Below, piece after piece: positions 1-11,000 of a stretch of 64,000 nucleotides of DNA. A program made the translations under genes and the position numbers. Positions within the stretch are counted from its first letter, which is position 1, and each line of letters begins with the position of its first letter. Location of the stretch: the NCBI RefSeq assembly GCF_002899455.1, contig NZ_PPFB01000002.1, forward strand, positions 38,981 to 102,980, read 5' to 3'. Under the pieces are notes generated by a model that had not been told where the DNA came from, did not search any database, and saw only the letters and a list, made by a program, of their open reading frames with translations. This DNA comes from Streptomyces sp. DH-12 (lineage in GTDB: Bacteria; Actinomycetota; Actinomycetes; Streptomycetales; Streptomycetaceae).

Positions 1-1
1 C

Positions 2-3000
2 CTGGACGCGGACGGCCCCGGCCGGCTGCTGCACCCCCTGCGGGTGAGCGGCAGCGAGGTCTACGAGAGCGGCCAGTCCCTCGCCACCTGGCTTTTCCAG
101 AGCGAACTGGGCGAGCCGGGCGGGGAGCCGCCCCGCTTCGTGCTGCTGCTGTGCGGCGGCGTGATCGTCCTGGCCGACCGCCAGGTGTGGGGCGAGGGCC
201 GCTTCCTCGCCGTCAACCTGGATGCCGCGCTGGAACGCAACGACCGCAAGCAGGGCGGCGAGCTGGCGACCATCGCCGCCCTGTTCAGCCACGAGCTGCT
301 CGCCCCCGCCGAGGACGGCAAGGGGCCGGGCATCGACGCCCTGGTCAAAGCCTCCCGCGACAACGCGGTCGGCGTCTCCGGGGAACTGCGCGAGGGACTG
401 CAGCGCTCGGTCGAGATCATCGCCAACGAGGTCCTCGCCCGGCTGAAGCAGGCCGGCATCGAGCCCCGTCAGATCGAGGACCCGAAGCTGCCGTTCGCCA
501 AGGAACTCACCCGCGAGTCGCTGCGCTACCTCTACCGCATCCTGTTCCTGCTGTACGCCGAGGCCCGCCCGGAGCTGGGCATCCTGCCCGCCGACGACGG
601 CACCTACGAGGCCGGGTACTCGGTGGCGCGGCTGCGGGAACTCGTCGAGCGCGACGAGCAGCTCGTCGAGGAGGAGGCCCGCAAGGGCTTCCACCTCTTC
701 GCCTCCCTCGACGTCCTGTTCAACAAGGTCAACCACGGCCACCGCCCCTACGGCACCGAACCCGACGACGACCTGCCGGACGACGACGAGGAGACCCGCA
801 AGCTCAAGGCCAAGCGGCGCAGCGAGGACCGCGGCCTGCGCTTCGAGCCGCTGCGCAGCGAACTCTTCGAGCCGAAGTCCATCCGACTCATCGGCCGGGG
901 CGTCCTCGACCCCCGCAGCGACGAGGACACCGACCCGAAGTGGCTGGACCTGCGGCTGCGCAACCACGCCCTGCACGAGGTGCTGCGGCTGCTGACCATG
1001 AAGAAGGCCAGGCGGCGCGGCGAGCGCGGCGGCTTCATCTCCTACCGCAACCTCGGCATCAACCAGCTCGGCGCCGTGTACGAGGGCCTGATGTCGTACA
1101 CCGGCATCATCGCCGAGGAGGAGCTGTGCGAGGTCGCCAAGGGCGGTGACCCGGAGAAGGGCTCCTGGCTGGTGCCCGCCCACCGGCTGAAGGAGTACCC
1201 GGAGAAGACCTGGGTCGAGTACGACGAGCACGACGCGGTGAAGGGCCTGCGCGGGCCGAAGAAGTACAAGGTGGGCGAGTTCGTCTACCGGCTGGCCGGC
1301 CGCGACCGCGAGACCTCCGCCTCGTACTACACCCCCGAGTCCCTGACCAAGGTGACCGTCGAACTGGCGCTCAAGCACCTCCTCGACCAGGAGCGCGACG
1401 AGAACGGCGAGGTCGTCCGGACGCGGGCGTCCGAGCTGCTGAAGTACAAGATCTGCGAGCCCGCGCTGGGCTCCGGCGCGTTCCTCAACGAGGCGATCAA
1501 CCAGGTCGCCGAGGAGTACCTGCGCCGCCGCCAGGACGAACTGGGCGTCTCCCTGCCTGCCTCGTCCGCGCTGACGGAGAAGCAGAAGGTCAAGGCGTAC
1601 GTCGCGCTGCACAACGCGTACGGCGTCGACCTCAACGCCACGGGCGTGGAGCTGGCAGAAGTCTCCCTCTGGCTCAACACCATGCACCCGGGCATGCGGG
1701 CACCGTGGTTCGGGCTGCACCTACGGCGCGGCAACTCGCTGATCGGCGGGCGGCGGGCGGCGTACGCGGGCGAGGACGTCGTCTCCCCGGCGAAGGCCTG
1801 GCTCGCGGCGAAGAACACGCTCGCTCCGACACCGCTGCCGTTCCTCAAGGACGGCGAGCCGCAGCCGCTGCCCGCCGACGCCGTCCACCAGTTCCTGCTG
1901 CCGAGCCCCGGGTGGGCGGCCGTGACCGGCTCCAAGGAGGCCAAGGAACTCGCCAAGAACGAGGTGGCGCGCCTGGCCGCCTGGAAGAAGGGCATCCTCC
2001 AGCGGCCCAAGCGCAGCACCGCACACCTGAACAAGGACGGCACGCCCAAGCTCGACAAGGCGGGCAGGCCGAGGCGTGAGGCCTCCTCCCAGTTCACGCG
2101 GTTGCGGGACGCTGCCAAGCGGGCGGAGTTCCTGTGGTCACTCGTCATCAAGCGCATGCGGCTCTCCGAGGCAGCGATCGCCCGCAAGATCGACGTGTGG
2201 GGCGCCGAGCCGGGCGACCCCGAGTACGACTTCCTGCGCACGGCGGCGGGCGCGGTGCCGAAGGAGCAGGTCATGGCTGACCTGTTTGAGGCCACCGAGA
2301 CGCCGTACTGGCGCCTGAAGAAGGTCATGGACGCGTGGTGCGCGTTGTGGTTCTGGCCGGCGGACAAGGCGTCCCTGCTCGACGGTACGGACGGGGCCTA
2401 CGACGCCACGGTGCCGGCGGTGGCCTCCGCCGACGCGCTCGGTGGTCTGCTGGGGGTGCCGCTGATCGGCGGGGACGCGACGGGGCCCGGTGAGGGCAGC
2501 GGGGGCTCGACGGCGGCGGTCCCGGAGCCGCGCTTCACCGAGCAGACCATGCTGTTCGCGTCGGGGCCGACGCAGGAGACGCTGGTGTCCGCGACGACGG
2601 AGGACGAGCCGCTCATCGCCCTGCAGGCGGTGGAGGCGAGTGGCCAGTCCAGGCGCGGTGCGCCGAAGCAGTCCAAGCAGCGGACGTGGCGGGACACCAT
2701 TCCGCTGGTCGAGCTGGACGACTGGCTGGACTTCCTCGAGGCCCTCCTCGGCACCGTCGACCCCGACGAGCAAAACCTGGTCACCGAGTTCGACAACCTG
2801 GACGCGCTCAAGGACTTCGAGAAGAACCTCCCCCACCTGATGGGGATGGACCTCGCCGACCCGGAGACCCGCTTCCCCTGGATGCACACGGTCACCAACA
2901 TCGCCGAGGAGCAGGGTTTCCTGCACTGGGAGTTGGACTTCGCGTTGGTCTTCGCGCAGGGTGGCGGGTTCGACTTGCAAGTGGGTAACCCGCCGTGGGT

Positions 3001-5044
3001 GCGGCCTCGGTGGAACGAGGGTTCGGTGCTGGCGGAGCACGAGCCGTGGTTCGAACTTACTGAGCGGGCGTCGACGGCGGAGAAGGAGGAGCGGCGGGGG
3101 GAGCTTCTGCGAGTGCCGAAGGCACGTCAGTACGTGCTGGATGAGCTGACCAGTGTCACCGGGCAGGTCGCGGTTTTCGGGGCGTCGCAGCTCTACCCCC
3201 TGCTAACCGGCACACAGCCGGACCTGTATCGAGCCTTCATGTGCCAGGTGTGGGACCACGCGTCGGCGTGGGGAACGACGGGGCTGATTCACCCCGACAG
3301 TCACTTCACCGGCGACAAGGAAGGTGCGCTGAGAGAAGCCGCGTACCGGCGACTTCGCATTCACGGCGACTTTGTCAACGCAGTCTGGAGGTTCTTCCCC
3401 AAGCCTGTCGGACATACCACGCACTTCGGTGTGCACGTATATGGCCGTCAGCAGGAGATCGGCTTTGACCACCTGTCCTGGCTGGTGTCGGCTGACGCCC
3501 TGCGTTTTTCTGCCGCGCATGACGGCAGTGGCGAGGTGCCTGGCATTCGATACCGTAATGCCGAGTTCGACGAGCGACCGCACCGGTCGCGGGTTATCCA
3601 CGTTGATACAGATCTGCTTGCTGTCTGGCAGCACCTACTGGACGAAGAGGATGAACCGGTCGAGCGGGCTCGATTGCTATTTCCTGTGAGTACAGCAGAA
3701 GCCAGTGCCATCAGCGCCCTGGCGGACTATCCACTGCGGTTGCGTGGGCTTATGCCGCAGATGACTCGCGGTTACGACGAGAGTGGAGCTAAAAAAGACA
3801 ATCTGATCGACTACAACCGCCCAGATGATTCCACTGGTCTGGAATATCAACCGGATCGCTGGCGCCATGTGATCCTGAAGGGCCCGCAGATTAGCGTCGC
3901 CACTCCCATCTTCAAGCGTCACGACGCCAGCAGCAACGACCCATTTGGGGCTGACTTGGTAACCCTTCCCTCTAGCTTCGTGCCCGACACGGAGTATGTG
4001 CGAGCGAAGAGGCGAAGTCAGGCATATCTCAAGGCACAGGATCGCTGGATCGACCACGCGGTCCTTGAAAGACTACGCTCAGACGAGAAGGAAATTCACC
4101 GCGCACGTCAGCAGGTCGCACACGCTGACTGCGTGCCCCACGATAAAGCAGATCCCGACAAGGTTGATGCGCTACTCATTGAACGATCACGACGACGATA
4201 CGCCACATTCTACCGACTAATTTGGCGTCGCCAGATTGCACCGGACACCGAGCGCGCACTGTACGCAGCAATGATCCCACCTGGGGCCACTCACATTCAT
4301 GCAATGAACAGCCTGGCAATGCCCGACAACCGCCACACAGTGCTGGTGGCGGGATTCTGGGCATCGCTCCCTCTTGACTACTTCTTGCGGGTCACCGGTC
4401 GCGGCGACCTTCTTGGCCGGAGCGCTAAGGCCACCCCGGCTCCGTCCGACGGTCATCACCCGCTCGCATCCGCTCTACTGCTGCGCACCCTACGCCTGAA
4501 CTGCCTAACCACCGCCTACGCCGACCTCTGGCGAGACCTCTATGACCCCACCTGGTCCGCCTACGAACCCTGGGCCCTCCCCTGGCCCGGTCTGCAGCCC
4601 CTGCACGACGTCACCCCGGAATGGCACCGCGACACCCCCCTCCGTACCGAGCGCGCCCGCCGCTCCGCCCTCGTAGAGATCGACGCCCTCGTGGCCGTCT
4701 GGCTCGGTATGGACGCCGACGCGCTCATCGCCGCCTACCGGGGCCGCTTCCCCGTGCTGCAGAAGTACGAGGCGGTGACCTGGTTCGACGCCGAGGGATG
4801 GAAGCTCGCCGGGAACGCCCGCACGATCGGGCAGCGGCAGACCAAGGAGACCTGGGGCCAGTTCCAGGCCTACCTCGCCGCCCCCGACAACACCCCCGTC
4901 CCAGACGGCTACACCGCCCCCTTCTACAAAGCCGAGCGGGAGAAGGAGATGCGCGAGGCGCACGCCTACTTCCAGAAGCGGCTGGACGAGGCCGTCGCCC
5001 GAGGTGAGTGGGACCCGGTGAAGCAGGAGGTTCCCAGCCAGTGA
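2..5044 (+). CDS. Large class I N6-adenine DNA methyltransferase (Eco57I/PglX/DrmMI-like), 5' end outside window
   Basis: The reading frame is open from base 2, so the true start lies left of the window; an in-frame GTG at 44 is only the first candidate inside it. At least 1680 residues are encoded. A TPESLTK segment (about residue 445) precedes the SAM-binding motif EPALGSGAF (about 486-494), and the adenine-methyltransferase motif NPPW lies at about 996-999, leaving roughly 500 residues between the two motifs. The C-terminal third should hold the target-recognition region. The family modifies adenine so that host DNA is spared by a partner effector. The stop overlaps the helicase start (GTGA), so the two are translated together. 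GC falls sharply between about 3180 and 4520, suggesting exchange of the specificity region. It is much longer than ordinary type IIG enzymes; no restriction motif was identified with confidence. Confidence 0.85.
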   Translation: MDADGPGRLLHPLRVSGSEVYESGQSLATWLFQSELGEPGGEPPRFVLLLCGGVIVLADRQVWGEGRFLAVNLDAALERNDRKQGGELATIAALFSHELLAPAEDGKGPGIDALVKASRDNAVGVSGELREGLQRSVEIIANEVLARLKQAGIEPRQIEDPKLPFAKELTRESLRYLYRILFLLYAEARPELGILPADDGTYEAGYSVARLRELVERDEQLVEEEARKGFHLFASLDVLFNKVNHGHRPYGTEPDDDLPDDDEETRKLKAKRRSEDRGLRFEPLRSELFEPKSIRLIGRGVLDPRSDEDTDPKWLDLRLRNHALHEVLRLLTMKKARRRGERGGFISYRNLGINQLGAVYEGLMSYTGIIAEEELCEVAKGGDPEKGSWLVPAHRLKEYPEKTWVEYDEHDAVKGLRGPKKYKVGEFVYRLAGRDRETSASYYTPESLTKVTVELALKHLLDQERDENGEVVRTRASELLKYKICEPALGSGAFLNEAINQVAEEYLRRRQDELGVSLPASSALTEKQKVKAYVALHNAYGVDLNATGVELAEVSLWLNTMHPGMRAPWFGLHLRRGNSLIGGRRAAYAGEDVVSPAKAWLAAKNTLAPTPLPFLKDGEPQPLPADAVHQFLLPSPGWAAVTGSKEAKELAKNEVARLAAWKKGILQRPKRSTAHLNKDGTPKLDKAGRPRREASSQFTRLRDAAKRAEFLWSLVIKRMRLSEAAIARKIDVWGAEPGDPEYDFLRTAAGAVPKEQVMADLFEATETPYWRLKKVMDAWCALWFWPADKASLLDGTDGAYDATVPAVASADALGGLLGVPLIGGDATGPGEGSGGSTAAVPEPRFTEQTMLFASGPTQETLVSATTEDEPLIALQAVEASGQSRRGAPKQSKQRTWRDTIPLVELDDWLDFLEALLGTVDPDEQNLVTEFDNLDALKDFEKNLPHLMGMDLADPETRFPWMHTVTNIAEEQGFLHWELDFALVFAQGGGFDLQVGNPPWVRPRWNEGSVLAEHEPWFELTERASTAEKEERRGELLRVPKARQYVLDELTSVTGQVAVFGASQLYPLLTGTQPDLYRAFMCQVWDHASAWGTTGLIHPDSHFTGDKEGALREAAYRRLRIHGDFVNAVWRFFPKPVGHTTHFGVHVYGRQQEIGFDHLSWLVSADALRFSAAHDGSGEVPGIRYRNAEFDERPHRSRVIHVDTDLLAVWQHLLDEEDEPVERARLLFPVSTAEASAISALADYPLRLRGLMPQMTRGYDESGAKKDNLIDYNRPDDSTGLEYQPDRWRHVILKGPQISVATPIFKRHDASSNDPFGADLVTLPSSFVPDTEYVRAKRRSQAYLKAQDRWIDHAVLERLRSDEKEIHRARQQVAHADCVPHDKADPDKVDALLIERSRRRYATFYRLIWRRQIAPDTERALYAAMIPPGATHIHAMNSLAMPDNRHTVLVAGFWASLPLDYFLRVTGRGDLLGRSAKATPAPSDGHHPLASALLLRTLRLNCLTTAYADLWRDLYDPTWSAYEPWALPWPGLQPLHDVTPEWHRDTPLRTERARRSALVEIDALVAVWLGMDADALIAAYRGRFPVLQKYEAVTWFDAEGWKLAGNARTIGQRQTKETWGQFQAYLAAPDNTPVPDGYTAPFYKAEREKEMREAHAYFQKRLDEAVARGEWDPVKQEVPSQ

Positions 5045-8000
5045 GGCCGACGCTCGAGGCGCAGGGGCTCAAGGAGAGCCTGCTGCAGTACCTGTCGACG
5101 ACGTACGCGCTGACCGACGAGGGCGCCCGGGAGTCGCTGCACCGGTTCCTGGGGGACGAGACGTCCGGGATGTTCCGGGGGCCGTTCCTGCGGATACGGA
5201 CGCCGTTCACGCGGGCCGGCGACTCCTGGAAGGAGCTGCTGGACTGGCGGCGGACGGACGACTGGACCCCGTACGCCCACCAGGCCAGGGCGTTCGAGCG
5301 GCTGTCGTCGGCCGGCGGCCGCACCCCGCGGCCGACGCTCGTCACGACGGGCACCGGCTCCGGCAAGACGGAGTCGTTCCTCTACCCGGTCCTGGACCAC
5401 TGCGCCCGCGAGCGCGACGCGGGCCACAACGGCGTCAAGGCCGTGTTCCTGTACCCGATGAACGCCCTCGCCACCGACCAGGCGCAGCGCATCAACGACC
5501 TGCTGTGCGCGCACGACGCCGACCTCGGCAAGCTCCGCGCCGGCCTGTACATCGGCGACCGTGCGGAGACGACGTACGACCGGGTGTACACCCGCCGTTC
5601 CGACATGTGGGTGTCGCCGCCGGACATCCTGATCACGAACTACAAGATGCTGGACCTGCTGCTCCAGCGCTCCCAGGACGCGGCGCTGTGGAACGGCGCG
5701 GACATCCGGTATGTCGTCGTGGACGAGTTCCACACCTACGACGGCGCCCAGGGCACCGACGTGGCGATGCTGCTGCGGCGCCTGGCCGCCGCCGTAGGGG
5801 CGTCGGAGCCGGGGAATCCGCTGGGGAGGATCTGCCCGGTCGCCACGTCCGCGACGCTCGCGTCCGGCACGGACGGCGACGGCGTGCGTCAGCTCCTCGA
5901 CGTCGCCACCCAGGTCTTCGGGACCGTGTTCACCGAGGACGCGATCATCGGTGAGGACCGGCAGAGCGTCGACGAGTTCATTCCCCCGGACGATTTCGAC
6001 CCGGCGCTGCCGGACCCCTCCCCCGACGAGCTGGCGCTGCTGCCCGACCCGTCCCTCGGGAAGACCGAGTTCGCCGATCTCGTCGAGACGGTGACCGGCA
6101 CCCGCGACCCGGACCCGTTCCTGCTCGGCCGGAACCTGAAGCGGCAGACGCTCACCTCAGCCGTCATGCAGGCGCTGGACGGCGAGGTCCGCACCACCGG
6201 TGAAGTGCTCGACCTGATGTGGCGCAGGGGTGCGCGGTCGTGGGGCAAGACGATCACCGAGCGGCCAGAGGTCGCCGCCTCCGCCCTCGCCCGGTTCGTC
6301 GCACTGCTGGCCGTCGCCCGCGACCCGGAGTCCACGCCAAAGCGGCCGCGGCCCCTGGTGCAGATCGAGGTGCACCAGTGGGCCCGCTCGGTCTCCCGCC
6401 TCGTACGCGGGGTGCTGCCGTGGCCGAAGGCGGAGTTCCAGTGGGACGCGGCCGGCGCGGCGGACCGGCCAAGCGAGCAGCACGCCCGGACGGCGCCGGT
6501 CACCACGGCGACGGCCGGCCAGACCGCGAACCTGTTCCTGCCCGCCGTCTACTGCCGTGACTGCGGCCGTTCGGGCTGGGCGGTGTTCTCCCCGGAGACG
6601 GACGACACCCACGTCCAGGTCGACTCGCACAAGATCCGGCGGGCCTCGGTCAGCCAGGACAAGATGCGGGTGCGCAACCTGATCGCGGCGACGGACGCCG
6701 AGGCCCGCGAGGGCTCCGGTGCCGCTCCGATGGCGTCGGCCGGCCGCGGGACGGACGGCGGGCGGGCCGTCTCCGCGCTCTCCGCCGGCCGGGGCGGGCA
6801 GCTGCGCGTGCTGGACGGACCGAACCGGACGCTGCGGCTGCCCGACCCCGTCAGGGACTACGCGCCCGGGGACGGACAGCCGCGCCCGGCCACCGGTGAC
6901 TCGGCCTTCGTGCTGGTCAACCTGGGCGAGACGGCGAACACGGCGGCCGAGGAGGACTGGTGCCCGGCGTGCGGCTCGCGCAACGCGATCCGCTTCCTCG
7001 GCACGGGTGCGGCGGCGCTCGCCGCAGCCTCGGTGACCCAGCTGTTCACGGGAGGTGAGCTGGACGAGAAGCAGGGCGAGGACAAGACGCTGATGTTCAA
7101 CGACTCGGTGCAGGACGCCGCGCACCGGGCCGGGTTCGTCGCCTCCCGCTCGTACACCTTCTCCCTGCGCGCCCTGTTCAAGAAGCACCTGTCGGAGGAG
7201 CGTCCGACCGCGCTCAACGACCTGATCGCGGACGTCGTCGCGGCCACCACCGACCGCAGGACGCTCGCCGCGGTCGTCCCCACCGACCTGCACGACATCC
7301 GGGGCGTCCAGCGGCTGCTGTCCGGCCAGGGACGCGGCGGCGACCGCCCGACGTGGAACCTGATCGGTGAGCGTTTCGCGTTCGAGGCGCTGATGGAGTT
7401 CGGGTTCCGCTCCCGCAACGGCCGCACCCTGGAGCTGACCCGGACGGCGGCGGCCCAGGTGCGCATCGCGGACACGCGTGCGGCGGTCGCGCTCGTGAAA
7501 GGCGCGCATCTGGCGGAGGAGGGACGGCACGGCGGACTGCCGCCCGTCGAGCAGGACGACGCCCGCTACCTCGCGTTCCTGCGCATCCTCCTGGAGCGGC
7601 TGCGCACCAGGGGCGCGATCGGCCACAAGTGGCTGGACGGCTATCTGAGGGAGGCCGGGACCAGCCGCTACTTCATCTGGGGCAAGCGGCCGGTGGGCAT
7701 GCGCGCCTTCCCCCGCGGTGTCGCGGCCCCGGTGTTCCTCCTGGACCAGCCCAAGACCAACAGCGAGTTCGACTTCGCGACGGGCCGGCTGTCCTGGTAC
7801 GAACGCTGGGCGCAGCGCTGCCTCGACCTGCCACGCGAGCAGACGGCCGGCTTCTGGAACAGGCTGCTGCCCGAGCTGGTCTCGGCGGGCCTGCTGTCGG
7901 TGCGCACCCCGGCCGACGGCAGCCTGCGGGTGTACGGGCTGCAGCCGGGCGCGGTCGACGTGCGGCTCCTTTCCGACGACATCGTCAATGAGGCCTTCGT

Positions 8001-11000
8001 GCGCTGTACGGTCTGCTTCTGGGAGCAGACGGTCCACCCGGAGCTTCTGGACCAGTGGCACGGGCAGCCGTGCCCGTCGTACCGCTGCCGCCGGGGCCGG
8101 CTGGTCGCCGGGAACCGCCCGGAGGAGCTGGGCGTGCACCACCGGGACCGCAACTACCGGGACGACTACTACCGGCGGCTGTACCGCAAGGCGGGCACCT
8201 ACCAGGTCGTCACCGCCGAGCACACCGGGATGCTCACCCGGCCGGAGCGGGAACGGGTCGAGGCGGCGTTCAAGCACGGCACAGGGTTCAAGGACCCCAA
8301 CGTGCTGTCGTGCACGCCCACCCTGGAGATGGGCATCGACATCGGCGACCTGTCCGCCGTCGTGCTGGCCGCGCTGCCGCGCCACCCCGCCAACTACGCC
8401 CAGCAGGTGGGGCGGGCCGGCCGGCGCACCGGCAACGCGTTCCTGCTGACGATCCCCGACCGCAGCCGCCGCGACCTGTACTTCCTGGACCAGCCGCGCG
8501 AGATGATCGCCGGGCGGATCGTGCCGCCGGGCAGCCACCTGTCGGCGATCGAGATCCTGCGCCGCCAGTACCTGGCCCATCTGCTGGACCTGGCCGCGCG
8601 CGGGCGCCTGCCGCGCCCCGACGGCAAGCCCCTGGCCGCGATACCGGCCAGGGCCCCCGAGCTGTTCGGCCCCTCCGGCTACCTCGCCGACCTGGTCGAG
8701 GCAGCCCTCGCCCACGCCGATCAGCTGGTCGACGGTTTCCTGGACCTGTTCCCCGCAGGGGTGAGCGACCGGTCCCGGGCCGAACTGCGCGCGTACGCCA
8801 CCCGCGGGCTGCGCAGCGCGGCGGAGGAGGCCGAACGCCAGTGGCGGCGCGGCGAGGAGGTGCTGCGCCGCCGGCTGAAGCTGATCGGCGAGGCGCGCGA
8901 GGAACTGCACGACAGCGACGACGAGCAGGCCCGGCAGAAGGCCGAGCTGGACGCCGAGCACCGGTCGGTCGGCAAACGGTTGCTGTCCCTCGGGCTCACC
9001 ACCGCCCAGCAGGCCCTGTGCGACCTCGGACTGCTGCCGAACTACGCGCTCATCGACGCGGTGACCACGCTGAACGCCACGCTCTACTGGCCGGAGGGCG
9101 TCGACGAGAAGACCGGCCGGGAGACGTACAAGTCCAAGCCGCGCGCCTATGAGCGGCCCCGCCGCTACGCGCTGTCCGAGTTCGCGCCGGGCAACACGTT
9201 CTACGTCAACGGCTACAAGCACCAGGTCACCGGCCTGGAGATCGGGACCGCCACCGATCCCGACTGGCGGCTGTGGCGGTTCTGCCAGGAGTGCGGATAC
9301 GTGCGCACGGAGAACGCCGAGGCCGACCGCTCGCCGTGCCCGCGCTGTGGCAGTGCCCGGATCGCGGACGACGGCTCCTGCCTGCACAAGGTCGTCGAGC
9401 CCGCCGTCGTCACCTCCCGGGACAAACGCGAGGACGCCCGGATCAGCGACGACAAGGACGACCGGGAGCAGCGGTACTACACGGTGATCGACGCGGTCGA
9501 CATCGCGAAGGAGGACATCGAGCCGAAGACCTCCTGGCGGCACGAGACGCAGACGTTCGGCGTCGACTTCTGCCGTACGGCCGTCGTCCGGCGGGTGAAC
9601 GTCGGCCCGATGCGGTTCGACGCGAAGGCGGAGGACGATTTCGCCGGGCACAGCGTGCGGATGGCGCCGTTCCACGTGTGCACGGGCTGCGGCGCGGCGA
9701 CCGCCGACGGGCGGCCCGTCTTCGACCACGACACCGACGCCCTGGACTCCGCGGCGGCGCGCAATCCGAAGCTGAAGCACCACCAGCCGTGGTGCCCGCT
9801 GCGCCGAGGGAAGAACCCGCAGGAGGTGGCGCAGGAACCGGTGCTGCTGGCGCACCAGCTGCACACTGAGGCGCTGCGGGTGCTGCTGCCCGCCGCCACC
9901 GTCCTGGTCGACGAGAAGATCCACTCCTTCCGGGCCGCGCTGCGGCTGGGCGTCGACCAGCACTTCGGCGGTGACCCGCAGCACCTGGACTCGACCCTGG
10001 CGCGCATGCCCGACCACGGCACCGGTGAGACGCGGCACTTCCTGGTGCTCTTCGACCGTCTGCCGGGCGGCACCGGCTACCTGCACCGGCTCACCGACCC
10101 GGCCCACTTCCGGGCGGCGCTCGCCGACGCGCGACGGGCGCTGCTGACGTGCCCGTGCCGCGACGAGGGGCGAGTCGCCTGCCACCGCTGCCTGCACCGC
10201 TACACCGAGGAGCGGCACCAGGACACCGTCTCCCGCCTCGAGGCCCTGGGCATCATCAACGACCTGCTAGGGCCGGTCGACCAGGACGGCGAGCCGGTGC
10301 TCGACGCGGACGGGCGGCCCGTCGACCTGTGGAAAGTCGCCCAGCTGCCCAGTACGGACCTGATCGGCCTGGACAAGCAGGTCGAGTCCGACCTGGAGGC
10401 CCGGTTCCTGGCCGCCCTGCGCACCTGGACCGGCCAGGAGCGGGACGCCGTCCTGGAGGAGAGCAGCACGGCCAGCGGCTACCTGCGCTTCGGCCAGGGC
10501 ACCAACTGGCGGCTCACCGCGCAGCGGGACATGGAGTACACCCGGACCGACTTCACCTTCGAGTCCACGGACGGCCCCAAGGAGTACGTCACCGTCTACC
10601 TCGACGGCCACCGCTACCACGCCACCCGCGCGTACAACCGCATCGCCGCGGACTGCGACAAGCGCAACCGGCTGCGGGACAGGAACCACGTCGTCTTCCA
10701 GCTCACCTGGGATGATCTCGAACTGTTCGAGAAGGGCGAGGCGGCGAGGGCCGAGCCGGTCTGGCCGCCGTACCCGCGCAGCGCGCAGGACGCGGCCAAG
10801 GACTGGTACGAGGGGATGGGCGGCGCGCGCGCCGACTTCGCGCAGGCCATGTTCGCCAACCCCGTCGAGGCGCTCCTCGCCTACTTGCGCGACCCGGCCA
10901 AGGAGCGGTGGGGGCGCCGTGCCAGGGCCCTGGTGGCCGGCCTCATGGCCGAGCCCGCCGCCCTGGCGATGCAGGCGGACCGCACTCAGGCGCGGCAGGC

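Noticed and set aside
6157..10218. A 1353-residue frame antisense to the DruE-like helicase, and similar long antisense frames elsewhere
   Set aside because: High-GC coding DNA gives stop-free antisense frames; the sense strand has clear helicase motifs and these have none.
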